This document shows, one piece after another, positions 47,401 through 54,656 of a stretch of DNA of 64,000 bases. Made by a program: the position numbers and the translations under genes. This stretch comes from Terriglobales bacterium. Lineage in GTDB: Bacteria > Acidobacteriota > Terriglobia > Bryobacterales > Bryobacteraceae. Each line of letters starts with the position of its first letter. The stretch's first letter is position 1. The notes under the pieces are model-generated. The model worked only from the letters and a program-made list of their open reading frames with translations. It did no database searches and was not told where the DNA came from. The stretch spans positions 1 to 64,000 of the forward strand of contig JAIXQP010000041.1 in the NCBI GenBank assembly GCA_027485675.1. Reading direction: 5' to 3'.

Positions 47401-47599
47401 GTCCCACGGGCAGCATCGCAAACCGGTAGTGGCCAGACTCTACGGCCGCGGTCTTCACCAAGCCCGTGTCCGCGTTCGTCACGGTCGCCCGGCCGGTCGC
47501 CACGGTTCCGCCGGAGGCATCGAGCAAGCTCCCTTCGATGGTAGCCACCGGGTCTTGCGCTAGGACGGGCAGCGCAGCAAGGAGAAATAAGAGTCGCAC
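44474..47599 (-). CDS. Oar-like TonB-dependent receptor, second copy
   Basis: A 1041-residue outer-membrane receptor: signal peptide MRLLFLLAALPVLAQ, carboxypeptidase-regulatory-like domain (about 20-100), plug with DLPLNGRNFTQL and FLLDGAKN, and a C-terminal barrel ending LGQLALKLSF. It is only loosely related to the convergent receptor, so it is not a fresh duplicate. It sits 48 nt after the CRTAC1/UnbV gene and is probably the last gene of the transcript that begins with the selenoprotein. Confidence 0.9.
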   Translation of the reverse strand: MRLLFLLAALPVLAQDPVATIEGSLLDASGGTVATGRATVTNADTGLVKTAAVESGHYRFAMLPVGRYTVAVAAPGFAPFVSQPLAVEVSQVRRLDVRLEVAGVRESVSVSSEAALVDTASNALGKTVTTREILDLPLNGRNFTQLGLLQAGVADLTNGIATAGGSLRAGQAYSVNGQRPESNNFLLDGAKNVNRMDGGFALRPPVDSISEFRILTHTAPPEYGGTAGSNTSVVTKSGTNQLHGGLYEFFRNDVFDARNFFSRDVEPLKQNQFGGTLGGPVQANKLFYFAYAEGFRNRQGITRSANVPTPEQRAGIFANGVIPPSQISAVGQRVAALYPLGNTTPSVYTGTVVTDNESNQAGGRVDYLASERDQLNVRYSFAEGYNRNPISIRGSDLPGFPVRDDLRTNSLALSETHVVSPNAVNVFRAAFFRHVFLFDQRLNQISPRDFGFNYDSASPQGQSAPFFNVSGYSPVGGSITGPRTSAQTSWEVADSFSLARGRHSWKLGAEVRRLYLNMFQAIAPNAFFVFAPTPPFGDGFANLLLGRPAVFYQGLGDLSRGMRGWETAVYAQDEWRVGRTLTLNYGLRWEVNTPLTEVRDRLNAFVPGQQSTVRPEAPRGLLFPGDEGVAAGVAPVFRKGLMPRFGVAWNPDGRGLLSVRAGYGIFFDPFANGSGVASQVPVSSLPSTQLIQFSGPSVNFTDPYGSTNRPAPGTFPLPLTLVVMDRNARPPYAQNWNFTVQRSLFGKYVAEGRYLGSKGTRLPRNIEANPAVFRPGATPQNADSRRLYAPDFTHVAMLSYITNSSYHAGQFSLSRRFDAGLGFNASYWFSKTIDYLSAMNLGGAAARPLAGENDIAQNPFDLRAERGLSLFDARHRFVFSGSWDIRWGWQLNAILSAHSGTPFTVFDSTNVAAQASHPPISGYSGGRPDLIADPNQGPRTVEQWLPRSAFRRLNPVTDAGRFGNAGRNIARGPGLTNLDLSLLKTFALTERLKLQFRVEVFNVANHANFAVPVSDLNSPNFGRILEAGPSRLGQLALKLSF

Positions 47600-47647
47600 C
47601 CCGTCAAGCTAACGACTCTCCGGGCGCCCCGCAGTAATCCCATTCCA

Positions 47648-49291
47648 CTAGCGATGATCGAGCGCCACCGGCGCCTGCCCCTCTACACACCGGTACGTTC
47701 GTCCCGTCGCCAATTGCTTGAACTCATCCACTCGCCCATTCGGCCACCGCACCACCACCCGCTTCACCGCCGTCTGCAGCCCCACCCCAAACGTCACCGC
47801 CAGCATCGACGACGATAGATAACTCGACCCGCTCCGCACCCGCCGCATCTGCCAACCGTCGGCGTCCTCCACCTGCACCACCGCCCCAATCGCGTCGCGA
47901 TTCGACGTCCGCCCCTCCAGTTGGAACCGGATCGAACGGTGCCCGTTCCCCACATCATTCCGGTACAGATACGCCGGCCCCCCGTTCGTCGTCAGCAGCA
48001 CATCCAAATCTCCATCCCGGTCAAAGTCGCCCAGCGCCAAGCCCCTCCCCACCTTCGGCTCGCGAAAGCCGCCGCCTACCTCGCCGCTGATGTCCCGAAA
48101 CCTCCCCTTGCCATCGTTCCAAAACAAATGCGGCGGCTGCGCATACGCCGGCCCCCGCGCCAGGTTCCGCACCGAGTCGTCGATGTGCCCGTTCACCGCC
48201 AGCAGGTCCAAGTGCCCATCCAAATCGGCATCGAAAAACAAACACCCAAATCCCAAGGTGGTCCGCGACGCCGCCGCGATGCCCGTCTCCGCCGCGCGAT
48301 CGACAAACCCCGTTCCCGTCGCTTCGTACAACCCGATCATCTCGTTGTCGAAGTTGGTAACGGCCAACCCCTCCCGGCCCGTCCGCCGGAAGTCGCCCGC
48401 GTCCACGCCCATGCCCGCCCGCGCCCGTCCATCCTCGGCGAAGGCCACACCCGCCCGCACCGCCATCTCGCGGAACGTGCCGTCCCGGTTGTTCCGGTAG
48501 AGCTTATTCGGCTGCGTATCGTTGGCTACAAACAGGTCCGGCCAGCCGTCCTGGTCATAGTCCAGCATCGCCACGCCCAACGACTTCGTCGACGCATCGA
48601 ACAGCCCGCTCTTCGCCGTCACGTCCTCAAAGGTCCCGTTGCCACGATTCCGGAACAGCCAGCACGTCGCGCCGCGGTAAGCCTCCGGCGTGCAGTACGA
48701 TTTCGCCTTGCCGTCCAAACTGCAAAAGACGTCCTGCTCCGGCGACCATCGCACGTAGTTGCACACGAACAGATCCAGGTGCCCGTCCCGGTCATAATCG
48801 AACCACGCCGCCGAGGTCGAAAACCCTGTCCGGTTGCCCAATCCCGCCGCAGTCGTCACATCGACAAACGTCCCGCGCCCCGTGTTCCGCAGCAGCCGGT
48901 TCTGCCCCACGGCCGTCACGTAGAGGTCCGGAAACCCGTCGTTGTTGAAGTCCGCCACCGCCACGCCGAGGCCGTAGAGCGAGATGTCCAGGCCGGCCGC
49001 CTTTGTCACATCCGTGAAGGTTCCGTTGCGATTGTTCTTGAACAGTTGCAGCGTGGCTCGCCGCTGCGGATGCCCCGGCCAATCCTGCCCGTTCACCAGT
49101 AGTACGTCCAGCCAGCCGTCGTTGTCGTAATCGAGAAAGGCGCAGCCCGGCCCCAGCGTCTCCGGCAGGTAGCGCGAACCGAAGGCCCCCGTGTGGTGTT
49201 GAAAGTTCAACCCCGCCGCCCGCGTCACATCCACCAACTGCAGCCGCGGCCCCGGCGCCGCCAGGGCGAACAGCAGCTCCCGCCGCGTCAT
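47648..49291 (-). CDS. CRTAC1/UnbV FG-GAP protein
   Basis: A 547-residue protein with a twin-arginine-like start (MTRRELLFALAAPG), several FG-GAP repeats (FLDYDNDGWLDVLLVNG, DFNNDGFPDLYVT, DYDQDGWPDLFVAND, DADLDGHLDLLAVNG) and a C-terminal ASPIC/UnbV domain (about 470-540: VVQVEDADGWQMRRV, VVVRWPNGRVDEF). Exported propeller proteins of this type are expanded in acidobacteria; function is not known. Starts with ATGA overlap on the response regulator gene. Confidence 0.92.
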   Translation of the reverse strand: MTRRELLFALAAPGPRLQLVDVTRAAGLNFQHHTGAFGSRYLPETLGPGCAFLDYDNDGWLDVLLVNGQDWPGHPQRRATLQLFKNNRNGTFTDVTKAAGLDISLYGLGVAVADFNNDGFPDLYVTAVGQNRLLRNTGRGTFVDVTTAAGLGNRTGFSTSAAWFDYDRDGHLDLFVCNYVRWSPEQDVFCSLDGKAKSYCTPEAYRGATCWLFRNRGNGTFEDVTAKSGLFDASTKSLGVAMLDYDQDGWPDLFVANDTQPNKLYRNNRDGTFREMAVRAGVAFAEDGRARAGMGVDAGDFRRTGREGLAVTNFDNEMIGLYEATGTGFVDRAAETGIAAASRTTLGFGCLFFDADLDGHLDLLAVNGHIDDSVRNLARGPAYAQPPHLFWNDGKGRFRDISGEVGGGFREPKVGRGLALGDFDRDGDLDVLLTTNGGPAYLYRNDVGNGHRSIRFQLEGRTSNRDAIGAVVQVEDADGWQMRRVRSGSSYLSSSMLAVTFGVGLQTAVKRVVVRWPNGRVDEFKQLATGRTYRCVEGQAPVALDHR

Positions 49292-49908
49292 GGCAGCGTC
49301 ACCAGCCCGTGCCGGATGGCGTGCATCACCAGGTCGGCCGTGTTGTGCACCTCGAGCGCGTCCATGATGTTTGCCCGGTGCACGGCAATCGTGTTCGCGC
49401 TCAGGCCGAGAATGGCGGCGATCTCCTTGTTCGCCCGCCCGGCCGCGATGTGCTGCAGCACCTCCATCTCCCGCGTGCTCAGCGGCCGTTTCCCCGCCGG
49501 CGCCGCCGCCTGCTGCAACCGCGGGTCAATCACGGTCTCTCCCGCCGCCACCTGCTTCACCGCGTCCACCAGCTCGAGATCGAGAGCGTTCTTCAGCAGA
49601 TACCCGGCCACCCCCGCTTCGCGGCATAGCGCCACGTAGCTCGGTTCGGCGTGCATGCTCAGCATCAGAATCTTCACGTCCTGCCGCGCCGCCCGCAGCT
49701 TCCGCGCCGTCAATGCGCCGTTCTGCAACGGCAGCGCATAGTCCAGCACCACGACGTCCGGCTTCACCCGCCGGGCCACCTCCTCGGCCTCCAACCCGTC
49801 GCTCGCTTCGCCCACCACTTCGAGCTCCGCGTCATCCTCGAGCAACCGGCGAAACCCGCGCCGCACCAGGGCATGGTCGTCCACCAGCATCACCCGGATC
49901 TTAGCCAT
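49288..49908 (-). CDS. NarL/FixJ-type response regulator
   Basis: A 206-residue regulator: receiver domain with Asp10, Asp11, phospho-acceptor Asp56 (VVVLDYALP) and Lys106, then a LuxR-type HTH from about 142 (LSTREMEVLQHIAAGRANKEIA). The ATG at 49908 lies 8 nt inside the kinase gene, so the pair is coupled. Its targets are unknown; its own operon is a reasonable candidate. Confidence 0.95.
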   Translation of the reverse strand: MAKIRVMLVDDHALVRRGFRRLLEDDAELEVVGEASDGLEAEEVARRVKPDVVVLDYALPLQNGALTARKLRAARQDVKILMLSMHAEPSYVALCREAGVAGYLLKNALDLELVDAVKQVAAGETVIDPRLQQAAAPAGKRPLSTREMEVLQHIAAGRANKEIAAILGLSANTIAVHRANIMDALEVHNTADLVMHAIRHGLVTLP

Positions 49909-51181
49909 GCGGCACCTCCAATGTAATCGTAGTGCCCCCGCTTGTTTCGATGCGCAGCGTCCCGCCGAGAATCTCGGCCCGTTCGCGCATCCCCGCCAGG
50001 CCCACGCCCGGCGCCGCGCCCGCCGCGATGCCTGGCCCTTGGTCCGCGACTCGCAGCCGCAGGGGTTCACTGCCCAACTCCACCGCCACCTCCTTCACGC
50101 CCGCGTGCCGGGCCACGTTGTTCAGCGCCTCCTGCAAAATCCGAAAGACGTGGATCGCCCGCCCGGCCTCCATCGCCGGCGCCTTCGCCGGCCTGCTATA
50201 GAGCACTCGAATGCCTGTCTGCCGTTCGAACACCGGCAGATACCATTCGACGGCCGGCCCCAAACCCTGCTCTTCGAGGATCACCGGCTGCAGCGCCTGC
50301 GAAAGCGCCCGCACTTTTTCGAGCGTCTCCTGCACCACCACTTTCGTCTCCTGCAATTCCTCTGTGAACGCCTCCGGCGCCGACCTTCCCGCGCGCGAGA
50401 GCATCGCCCCCACCGCCGTCAGAATCTGCCCGAACTCGTCATGCAGATCCCTCGACACCGTCCGCAGCGTACTCTCCTGCGTCGCAATCAACTGCTGCGC
50501 CAGTTCGCGCCGCTGATTCGACAAGCTCGCCAACCGTTCAAAGAGCATCCGATTGGAGCGGATCAACGCCAGGCTCACGATCAACACGAGCGCCAGCGAA
50601 ATCCCCAGGAAAACATAGGCATTCCGTTCAATTTCGCCGTAGATCACCGCAATCTGCTCCGCCGCCCGCTGCTCCTCCGCGTTGTTCTGCACGAGCAGCC
50701 GCGCCGTCAGCGCCGTCAGCGCCTGCTGCTGCGGCTCGACGGTCTCCCGGATGAACGCCGTCACCGTCCCGGCCGGCCCCGATTCGGCCAGCGCCTTCAT
50801 CTTGTCGACCGTCGCCCAGAGCTGCGCGAACGCCGCCGCGAGGTAGGCCGTCTGTTGCGGATCCCGCCGTCCGCGCGCCAACTCCGCCTCCACGCGAATC
50901 GCATCGTCCAGGTTCTCGCGGATCCGGTCCAACTGCGGAGCCCAGGCCGTCAACGGGTATCCGTCCCTCTGGTCGATCATGTCCCGCAGCGCCAGCGCGA
51001 GCGAGTTCAGGTCGCTCTGGATGCGAATCAACTGCAGCGCCGCCTTCCGGTTCTGATCGATGATCTCGGTCTGCACCTCGCGCATCCGATTCACCGAGTT
51101 CAGCGTATAGCCCGCATAGGCCAGAATGATCGCGAGCGTCACGGCCACCCCGGCCGCCAGGCGGGCGCTGGGCGACGTCAT
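49901..51181 (-). CDS. NarL-family sensor histidine kinase
   Basis: A 426-residue membrane kinase. TM helices at about 11-29 and 189-207 flank a helical periplasmic region of about 155 residues (chemoreceptor-like four-helix type, no Cys). A HisKA_3 domain follows with phospho-acceptor His247 (RDLHDEFGQ), then HATPase with NNVARHA, DQGPGI and GVGLAGMRER. The ATG at 51181 overlaps the MFS stop as ATGA. The signal is unknown. Confidence 0.94.
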   Translation of the reverse strand: MTSPSARLAAGVAVTLAIILAYAGYTLNSVNRMREVQTEIIDQNRKAALQLIRIQSDLNSLALALRDMIDQRDGYPLTAWAPQLDRIRENLDDAIRVEAELARGRRDPQQTAYLAAAFAQLWATVDKMKALAESGPAGTVTAFIRETVEPQQQALTALTARLLVQNNAEEQRAAEQIAVIYGEIERNAYVFLGISLALVLIVSLALIRSNRMLFERLASLSNQRRELAQQLIATQESTLRTVSRDLHDEFGQILTAVGAMLSRAGRSAPEAFTEELQETKVVVQETLEKVRALSQALQPVILEEQGLGPAVEWYLPVFERQTGIRVLYSRPAKAPAMEAGRAIHVFRILQEALNNVARHAGVKEVAVELGSEPLRLRVADQGPGIAAGAAPGVGLAGMRERAEILGGTLRIETSGGTTITLEVPHG

Positions 51182-52383
51182 GATTCGTACGGGGGCATCC
51201 ACAACATCAGGATGGCGGAAAGAGCGGTCGGAATGGCAAGCAGGCTCAGGACCAAAGTGTACGACGCGGTCGAATCAAACACGCGCCCCAGCAGCACCGG
51301 GCCCAATCCCCCCGCGATGGCATAGAACGTCCACGTCAACCCGTACAAGGTCGAGAACGAACCCAGCCCGAAATAGCGCGACAGCAGATACGGCGTCACA
51401 TCGGCCTCGCCGCCGAGCCCCAGGCCGATCAACAGCGCGGCCGCCAATCCGGCCGCGAACGTATGGGCGTAGGCCAGCAGCAGAATCCCCGCCGCCATTG
51501 CCGCCAGCAGCAGGCAGGAGATCAGCGGTCCCCGGAACCGGTCCAGCAGATAGCCGGTCAAGAGGCGTCCGCCCAGGCTCGCGCCCCCGAGCGCGGCTGC
51601 GATCCAAGCCGCCGTTCCCGCCTCGAGCCCGCGGTCCGTCAGCAACGCGGCCAGATGCGCAATCGCCCCGTTCGCCGCAATCGAGCTCAAAAACAACGTC
51701 GCCACCAGAATCCAAAACGCGCGCGTCCGCAGCGCCGCGCCCGCGCCGCCCGGCCCGCCGGATTGCCGCGCCGCCGCCGCAGGATTCGTCCGCAAAAACT
51801 TGGCCGCCAGCGGCAGGCTCACCGCCAGCGCCAGGCCTCCCAACGTGAAGTACGCGGCCCGCCACCCGTAGCTGCCGATCAATCCCTGCGCCAGCGGCGG
51901 CAGCACAATCGAGCCCAGCCCCGTCCCGGCCATCACCACCGCCAAGGCCAACCCCCGGCGCTCCGAGAACCACGACGAGACCGCCCCCGAAAAGCCCATC
52001 TGTGTCGTCCCGTTTCCCACCACGCCAATCACAAAGAACACGAGATACAAATGCGCCAGGTGCGGCGTCAGCAAACCCAACGAGGCGAACGCCAGGCCGA
52101 ACACCGCGAGACACGGCAGCACCACGCGGCGCGGTTCTCCGCGGTCGAGCAGCCGTCCAAGAAAGGGAGAACTCACGGCCACCGTCATCGCGGCGATGGC
52201 GAACGCGCGGGAAACCTCTTCCCGGCCCCATCCGAACTCCGCCGTGAGCGGCTTCAGGAACACGCTGAACGTGAAGACGAGCAGCGACCCGAAGCTCATC
52301 ATCACGCCGTAGTGCGCGGCCAGCACGACGCGCCAGCCCGCGTACCCGAGCGACGATTCCGGACTACTTGCGGACGTAGCCAT
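51178..52383 (-). CDS. MFS transporter (monocarboxylate/OFA-like)
   Basis: A 401-residue 12-TM permease with a central hydrophilic loop and the repeat motif near LGRLLDRGEPRRVV. The topology and the WGREEVSRAF/SSWFSERRGLALAVVMAGTGLG segments resemble the monocarboxylate/oxalate-formate antiporter branch. The ATG at 52383 is 20 nt inside the selenoprotein frame, which would couple it to read-through of the TGA upstream. Confidence 0.9.
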   Translation of the reverse strand: MATSASSPESSLGYAGWRVVLAAHYGVMMSFGSLLVFTFSVFLKPLTAEFGWGREEVSRAFAIAAMTVAVSSPFLGRLLDRGEPRRVVLPCLAVFGLAFASLGLLTPHLAHLYLVFFVIGVVGNGTTQMGFSGAVSSWFSERRGLALAVVMAGTGLGSIVLPPLAQGLIGSYGWRAAYFTLGGLALAVSLPLAAKFLRTNPAAAARQSGGPGGAGAALRTRAFWILVATLFLSSIAANGAIAHLAALLTDRGLEAGTAAWIAAALGGASLGGRLLTGYLLDRFRGPLISCLLLAAMAAGILLLAYAHTFAAGLAAALLIGLGLGGEADVTPYLLSRYFGLGSFSTLYGLTWTFYAIAGGLGPVLLGRVFDSTASYTLVLSLLAIPTALSAILMLWMPPYES

Positions 52384-52960
52384 TTAGCGCCGTCCGCTTC
52401 CCGCCCGCGCGATGCGCTTCGTCGGAAAGTGCATGGACGCCGGAGGCATCAATCCAGCGGTTGTAGAAGTTAAAGAGGGAGCAGACGGTGATTGCATAGT
52501 AGATCTGTTCATCGGTCCATCCCGCGGCGTGCAGCGGGTCCATATCGGCCGCGGTGATCTCCGGCGACCGGCTATTCACTTTGTCGACGAAGCGGAACAG
52601 CGCCTTTTCGGCATCGGTGAGGGCGGAGGTTTCAAAGTTGTCGAGGACGGCCTGCACCGCCTCTTCGCTACCCAACAGAACTGCCGCGACCGCGGCATGG
52701 GACTTCAGTCAAAACGGGCAGTGGTTGCGTGCCGAGGTGAAGGCGGCGATCAACTCCCGCAGCCCCGCCGACAGCGGCGCTTCGCCATGGAGCATCTCGT
52801 GAGTGAACTTCGCCAGATGCTCGGTGGCCTGCGGCTTGTAGGCGAACAGGTGCCAGATCTGCGGATACTCGCCGCCGCCCTTCGCCATCGCGGAGATCGC
52901 CTGGGCATAGGGGCCGGGCGCGGGATTGGCCTCGACATCAGGAAGAAACATCGGTTCCAT
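52364..52960 (-). CDS. AhpD/CMD-family protein, probable selenoprotein (Sec at residue 84)
   Basis: Read as one frame with TGA (52711-52709) as selenocysteine, this is a 198-residue carboxymuconolactone-decarboxylase-fold protein of the peroxidase-related group. The redox motif is S-A-R-N-H-Cys81-P-F-Sec84-L-K-S-His88: the TGA is exactly where the second Cys of the usual NxCxxCxxxH stands, and the following frame continues with family sequence (SHAAVAAVLLGSEEAV, FNFYNRWID). Taken as separate genes, each half would lack part of the fold. GGAAGG precedes ATG 52960; the Met at residue 4 is an alternative start. The expected activity is a thiol/selenol peroxidase or disulfide reductase role. A nonsense mutation is the alternative. 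Confidence 0.85.
52671..52711 (-). promoter_or_regulatory. Candidate bacterial SECIS element
   Basis: After TGA (52711-52709), 17 nt precede a four-base apical loop GGTC (52691-52688) closed by a perfect six-pair stem TGCCGC (52697-52692) / GCGGCA (52687-52682). Below it CCCA (52701-52698) can pair with TGGG (52674-52671) across a 7-nt 3' bulge. The loop sequence and position closely follow the fdhF element of E. coli (18 nt from UGA, GGUC loop), which SelB binds. Confidence 0.78.
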
Positions 52961-53059
52961 AGCCTTCCGAGGCTATTTGGACCTTGCGCTGCAAGCAATA
53001 ATCAAAAAGAACTACCGGCCGCCGGGCTTCGTGACGACGTGCCAGAATTGCAGGGCATC

Positions 53060-54271
53060 ATGCCGACGAAACACTCCTGGGAATTCAAACCCTATTTCCG
53101 TTCGAAAGCCTACGGCTGGAGCGGGTCGAGCCTGGCCATCAAACGGCTCAAAGCGGCCGTCGCGGAGATCAAGAAACTGGCTCGCACGGACGCCGTGACC
53201 GCCGCTGACGGCGCTGTGTGGCTCTTTGAACGATTCTGGCCCGCGTTTGAACGGATTGATACGTCGTCGGGAGCCTTGGGCAACGCAGTCAACTGCACCC
53301 AGGAGCAACTCCTGCCCGCGGTCATCACCGCTCCAGCGGATCGCAGGACGCGCGACCAGTGGCTCGGCCGGCTTTGGCAGGCCGTCCAGGATGACGGCGT
53401 CGATTACTTGTGGGTCGTGCAAAACCATTGGGGTGAACTATCCGCCTCGCCTGCCGTGGCCTCCGCGTGGGCCGATAGCTTCACGGGGCTCATTCGCATG
53501 GCGTGGAGCGACCCTCGGCCGGGCGGCACGGTGCAAGGGACGAGTCTTGGTTTATCGAGTCTGCTGGCGGCCGGCCGGCACCAGGAGATTTGGGATCTGC
53601 TGGCCATCGCCAGTTTCCCGTTCTGGCACTACCGCAAGTTCGGTGTCCATGCGTTTGTCAAAGACGGAAGGATCGAGGAAGCTCTGGCCTATGCCGAGGC
53701 CACCCGCGGACTCAATCAACCGGACCGGTCGATCGACTTGGCGTGTGAACGCATCTTGCTCGCCGCCGGCCGCGCCGCCGAAGCGTACGAACGCTATGCC
53801 CTTACCGCCAATGAAAGCGCTATGGGCTTGGCTACCTTTCGCGCGGTTGCCAGAAAGTACCCGGAGATGGATCCTTCCAGCATTTTGACGGACCTTGCCC
53901 GTTCGTCCGGCGACTCCGGCCGGTACTTCGCCGCCGCGAAGGATTTCGGCTACTTTGATTTGGCCCTGCGATTCGCCGAGAACGGCCGGACCGATCCGGG
54001 CACGCTCAGCCGGGCCGCCCGAGACTTTGCAGAGAAGCAGCCGGCCTTCGCGATGAAGGCGGGAAGGCTGGCGCTGCAGCGATTGCTCGAAGGCCACGGA
54101 TTCGATGTGACGGCTCTGGATCTCCAAGAAGCCTACCAACGCTATCTGGCCGCCGCCACGCAATTGGGCTTGGCGGATTCCGCCGCGCGAGAAGCTGCCG
54201 CCCTCGCCGCCCCGTATCAGGGTTTCCGTGCCGCGGAACTCTTGCGGCTCTCCGCCCGCTGGACGCAGTAG
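53060..54271 (+). CDS. Hypothetical helical-repeat protein (DUF6880-like)
   Basis: A 403-residue soluble protein, nearly all helical, starting MPTKHSWEFKPYFRSKAYGW. The N-terminal portion (AIKRLKAAVAEIKKL, GAVWLFERFWPAFERIDTSSGALG, WLGRLWQAVQDDG) resembles DUF6880 proteins; the C-terminal half carries TPR-like pairs. No catalytic motif is seen. ATG at 53060 follows CAGGGC. It diverges from the selenoprotein across 99 nt in which I see no convincing promoter. Confidence 0.78.
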   Translation: MPTKHSWEFKPYFRSKAYGWSGSSLAIKRLKAAVAEIKKLARTDAVTAADGAVWLFERFWPAFERIDTSSGALGNAVNCTQEQLLPAVITAPADRRTRDQWLGRLWQAVQDDGVDYLWVVQNHWGELSASPAVASAWADSFTGLIRMAWSDPRPGGTVQGTSLGLSSLLAAGRHQEIWDLLAIASFPFWHYRKFGVHAFVKDGRIEEALAYAEATRGLNQPDRSIDLACERILLAAGRAAEAYERYALTANESAMGLATFRAVARKYPEMDPSSILTDLARSSGDSGRYFAAAKDFGYFDLALRFAENGRTDPGTLSRAARDFAEKQPAFAMKAGRLALQRLLEGHGFDVTALDLQEAYQRYLAAATQLGLADSAAREAAALAAPYQGFRAAELLRLSARWTQ

Positions 54272-54603
54272 GCCCCAAACAGCGCCAGGCCCACGAAGAA
54301 GCCGCCGATGAACACCCCTGCCCCCAATTCCTCGTTGGTGACCAAGAGTCTATACCCGGTCCAGGAAACAAACATCGCCACCCACCCGCCCAAGGGGTTT
54401 AGACCTTGCCGGCTCACCCACCCTCCCAAAACCATGGCGAAGCAAACCGAGGTAGCCATCAAAACTCGTACCCACCCAGTTGTCGCTTCAGGAGCGTACC
54501 AGGCGATTGCGCCTGCACTAGCGGCAACCAGCGCCCACCATCCTGGTTTCCAAGGCACCATTTCAACAAGCCTACCACCGCAAGCAGGGATTCTCCGGCC
54601 CAT
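54217..54603 (-). CDS. Small hypothetical membrane protein
   Basis: A 128-residue protein with about four hydrophobic segments (WWALVAASAGAIAWY, VLMATSVCFAMVLGGWV, GGWVAMFVSWTGY, GAGVFIGGFFVGLALFGAY). Met15 (54561) is an equally good start. The hydrophobic periodicity argues for a real gene; the 55-nt convergent overlap with the previous gene and lack of a clear ribosome-binding site lower confidence. Confidence 0.5.
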   Translation of the reverse strand: MGRRIPACGGRLVEMVPWKPGWWALVAASAGAIAWYAPEATTGWVRVLMATSVCFAMVLGGWVSRQGLNPLGGWVAMFVSWTGYRLLVTNEELGAGVFIGGFFVGLALFGAYCVQRAESRKSSAARKP

Positions 54604-54628
54604 AGGCTAAAGCACCCATAGGCTAAAG
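54599..54628. repeat. 14-nt direct repeat upstream of mgtE
   Basis: CCCATAGGCTAAAG occurs at 54599-54612 and again at 54615-54628, a 16-nt period. It lies in the short gap before mgtE and covers the start of the divergent small gene. Probably a local slippage duplication; a regulator site is possible. Confidence 0.7.
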
Positions 54629-54656
54629 TAAAGGTTCTGCCCCCGCCGCGCCTGCC

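Noticed and set aside
52364-52960. Two separate small genes split at the TGA
   Set aside because: The second part would have to start at TTG or inside the redox motif, and each half lacks part of the CMD fold. The read-through model with a SECIS-like hairpin explains more.
54604-54656. M-box magnesium riboswitch before mgtE
   Set aside because: Only about 50 nt are available and no multi-stem structure is visible.
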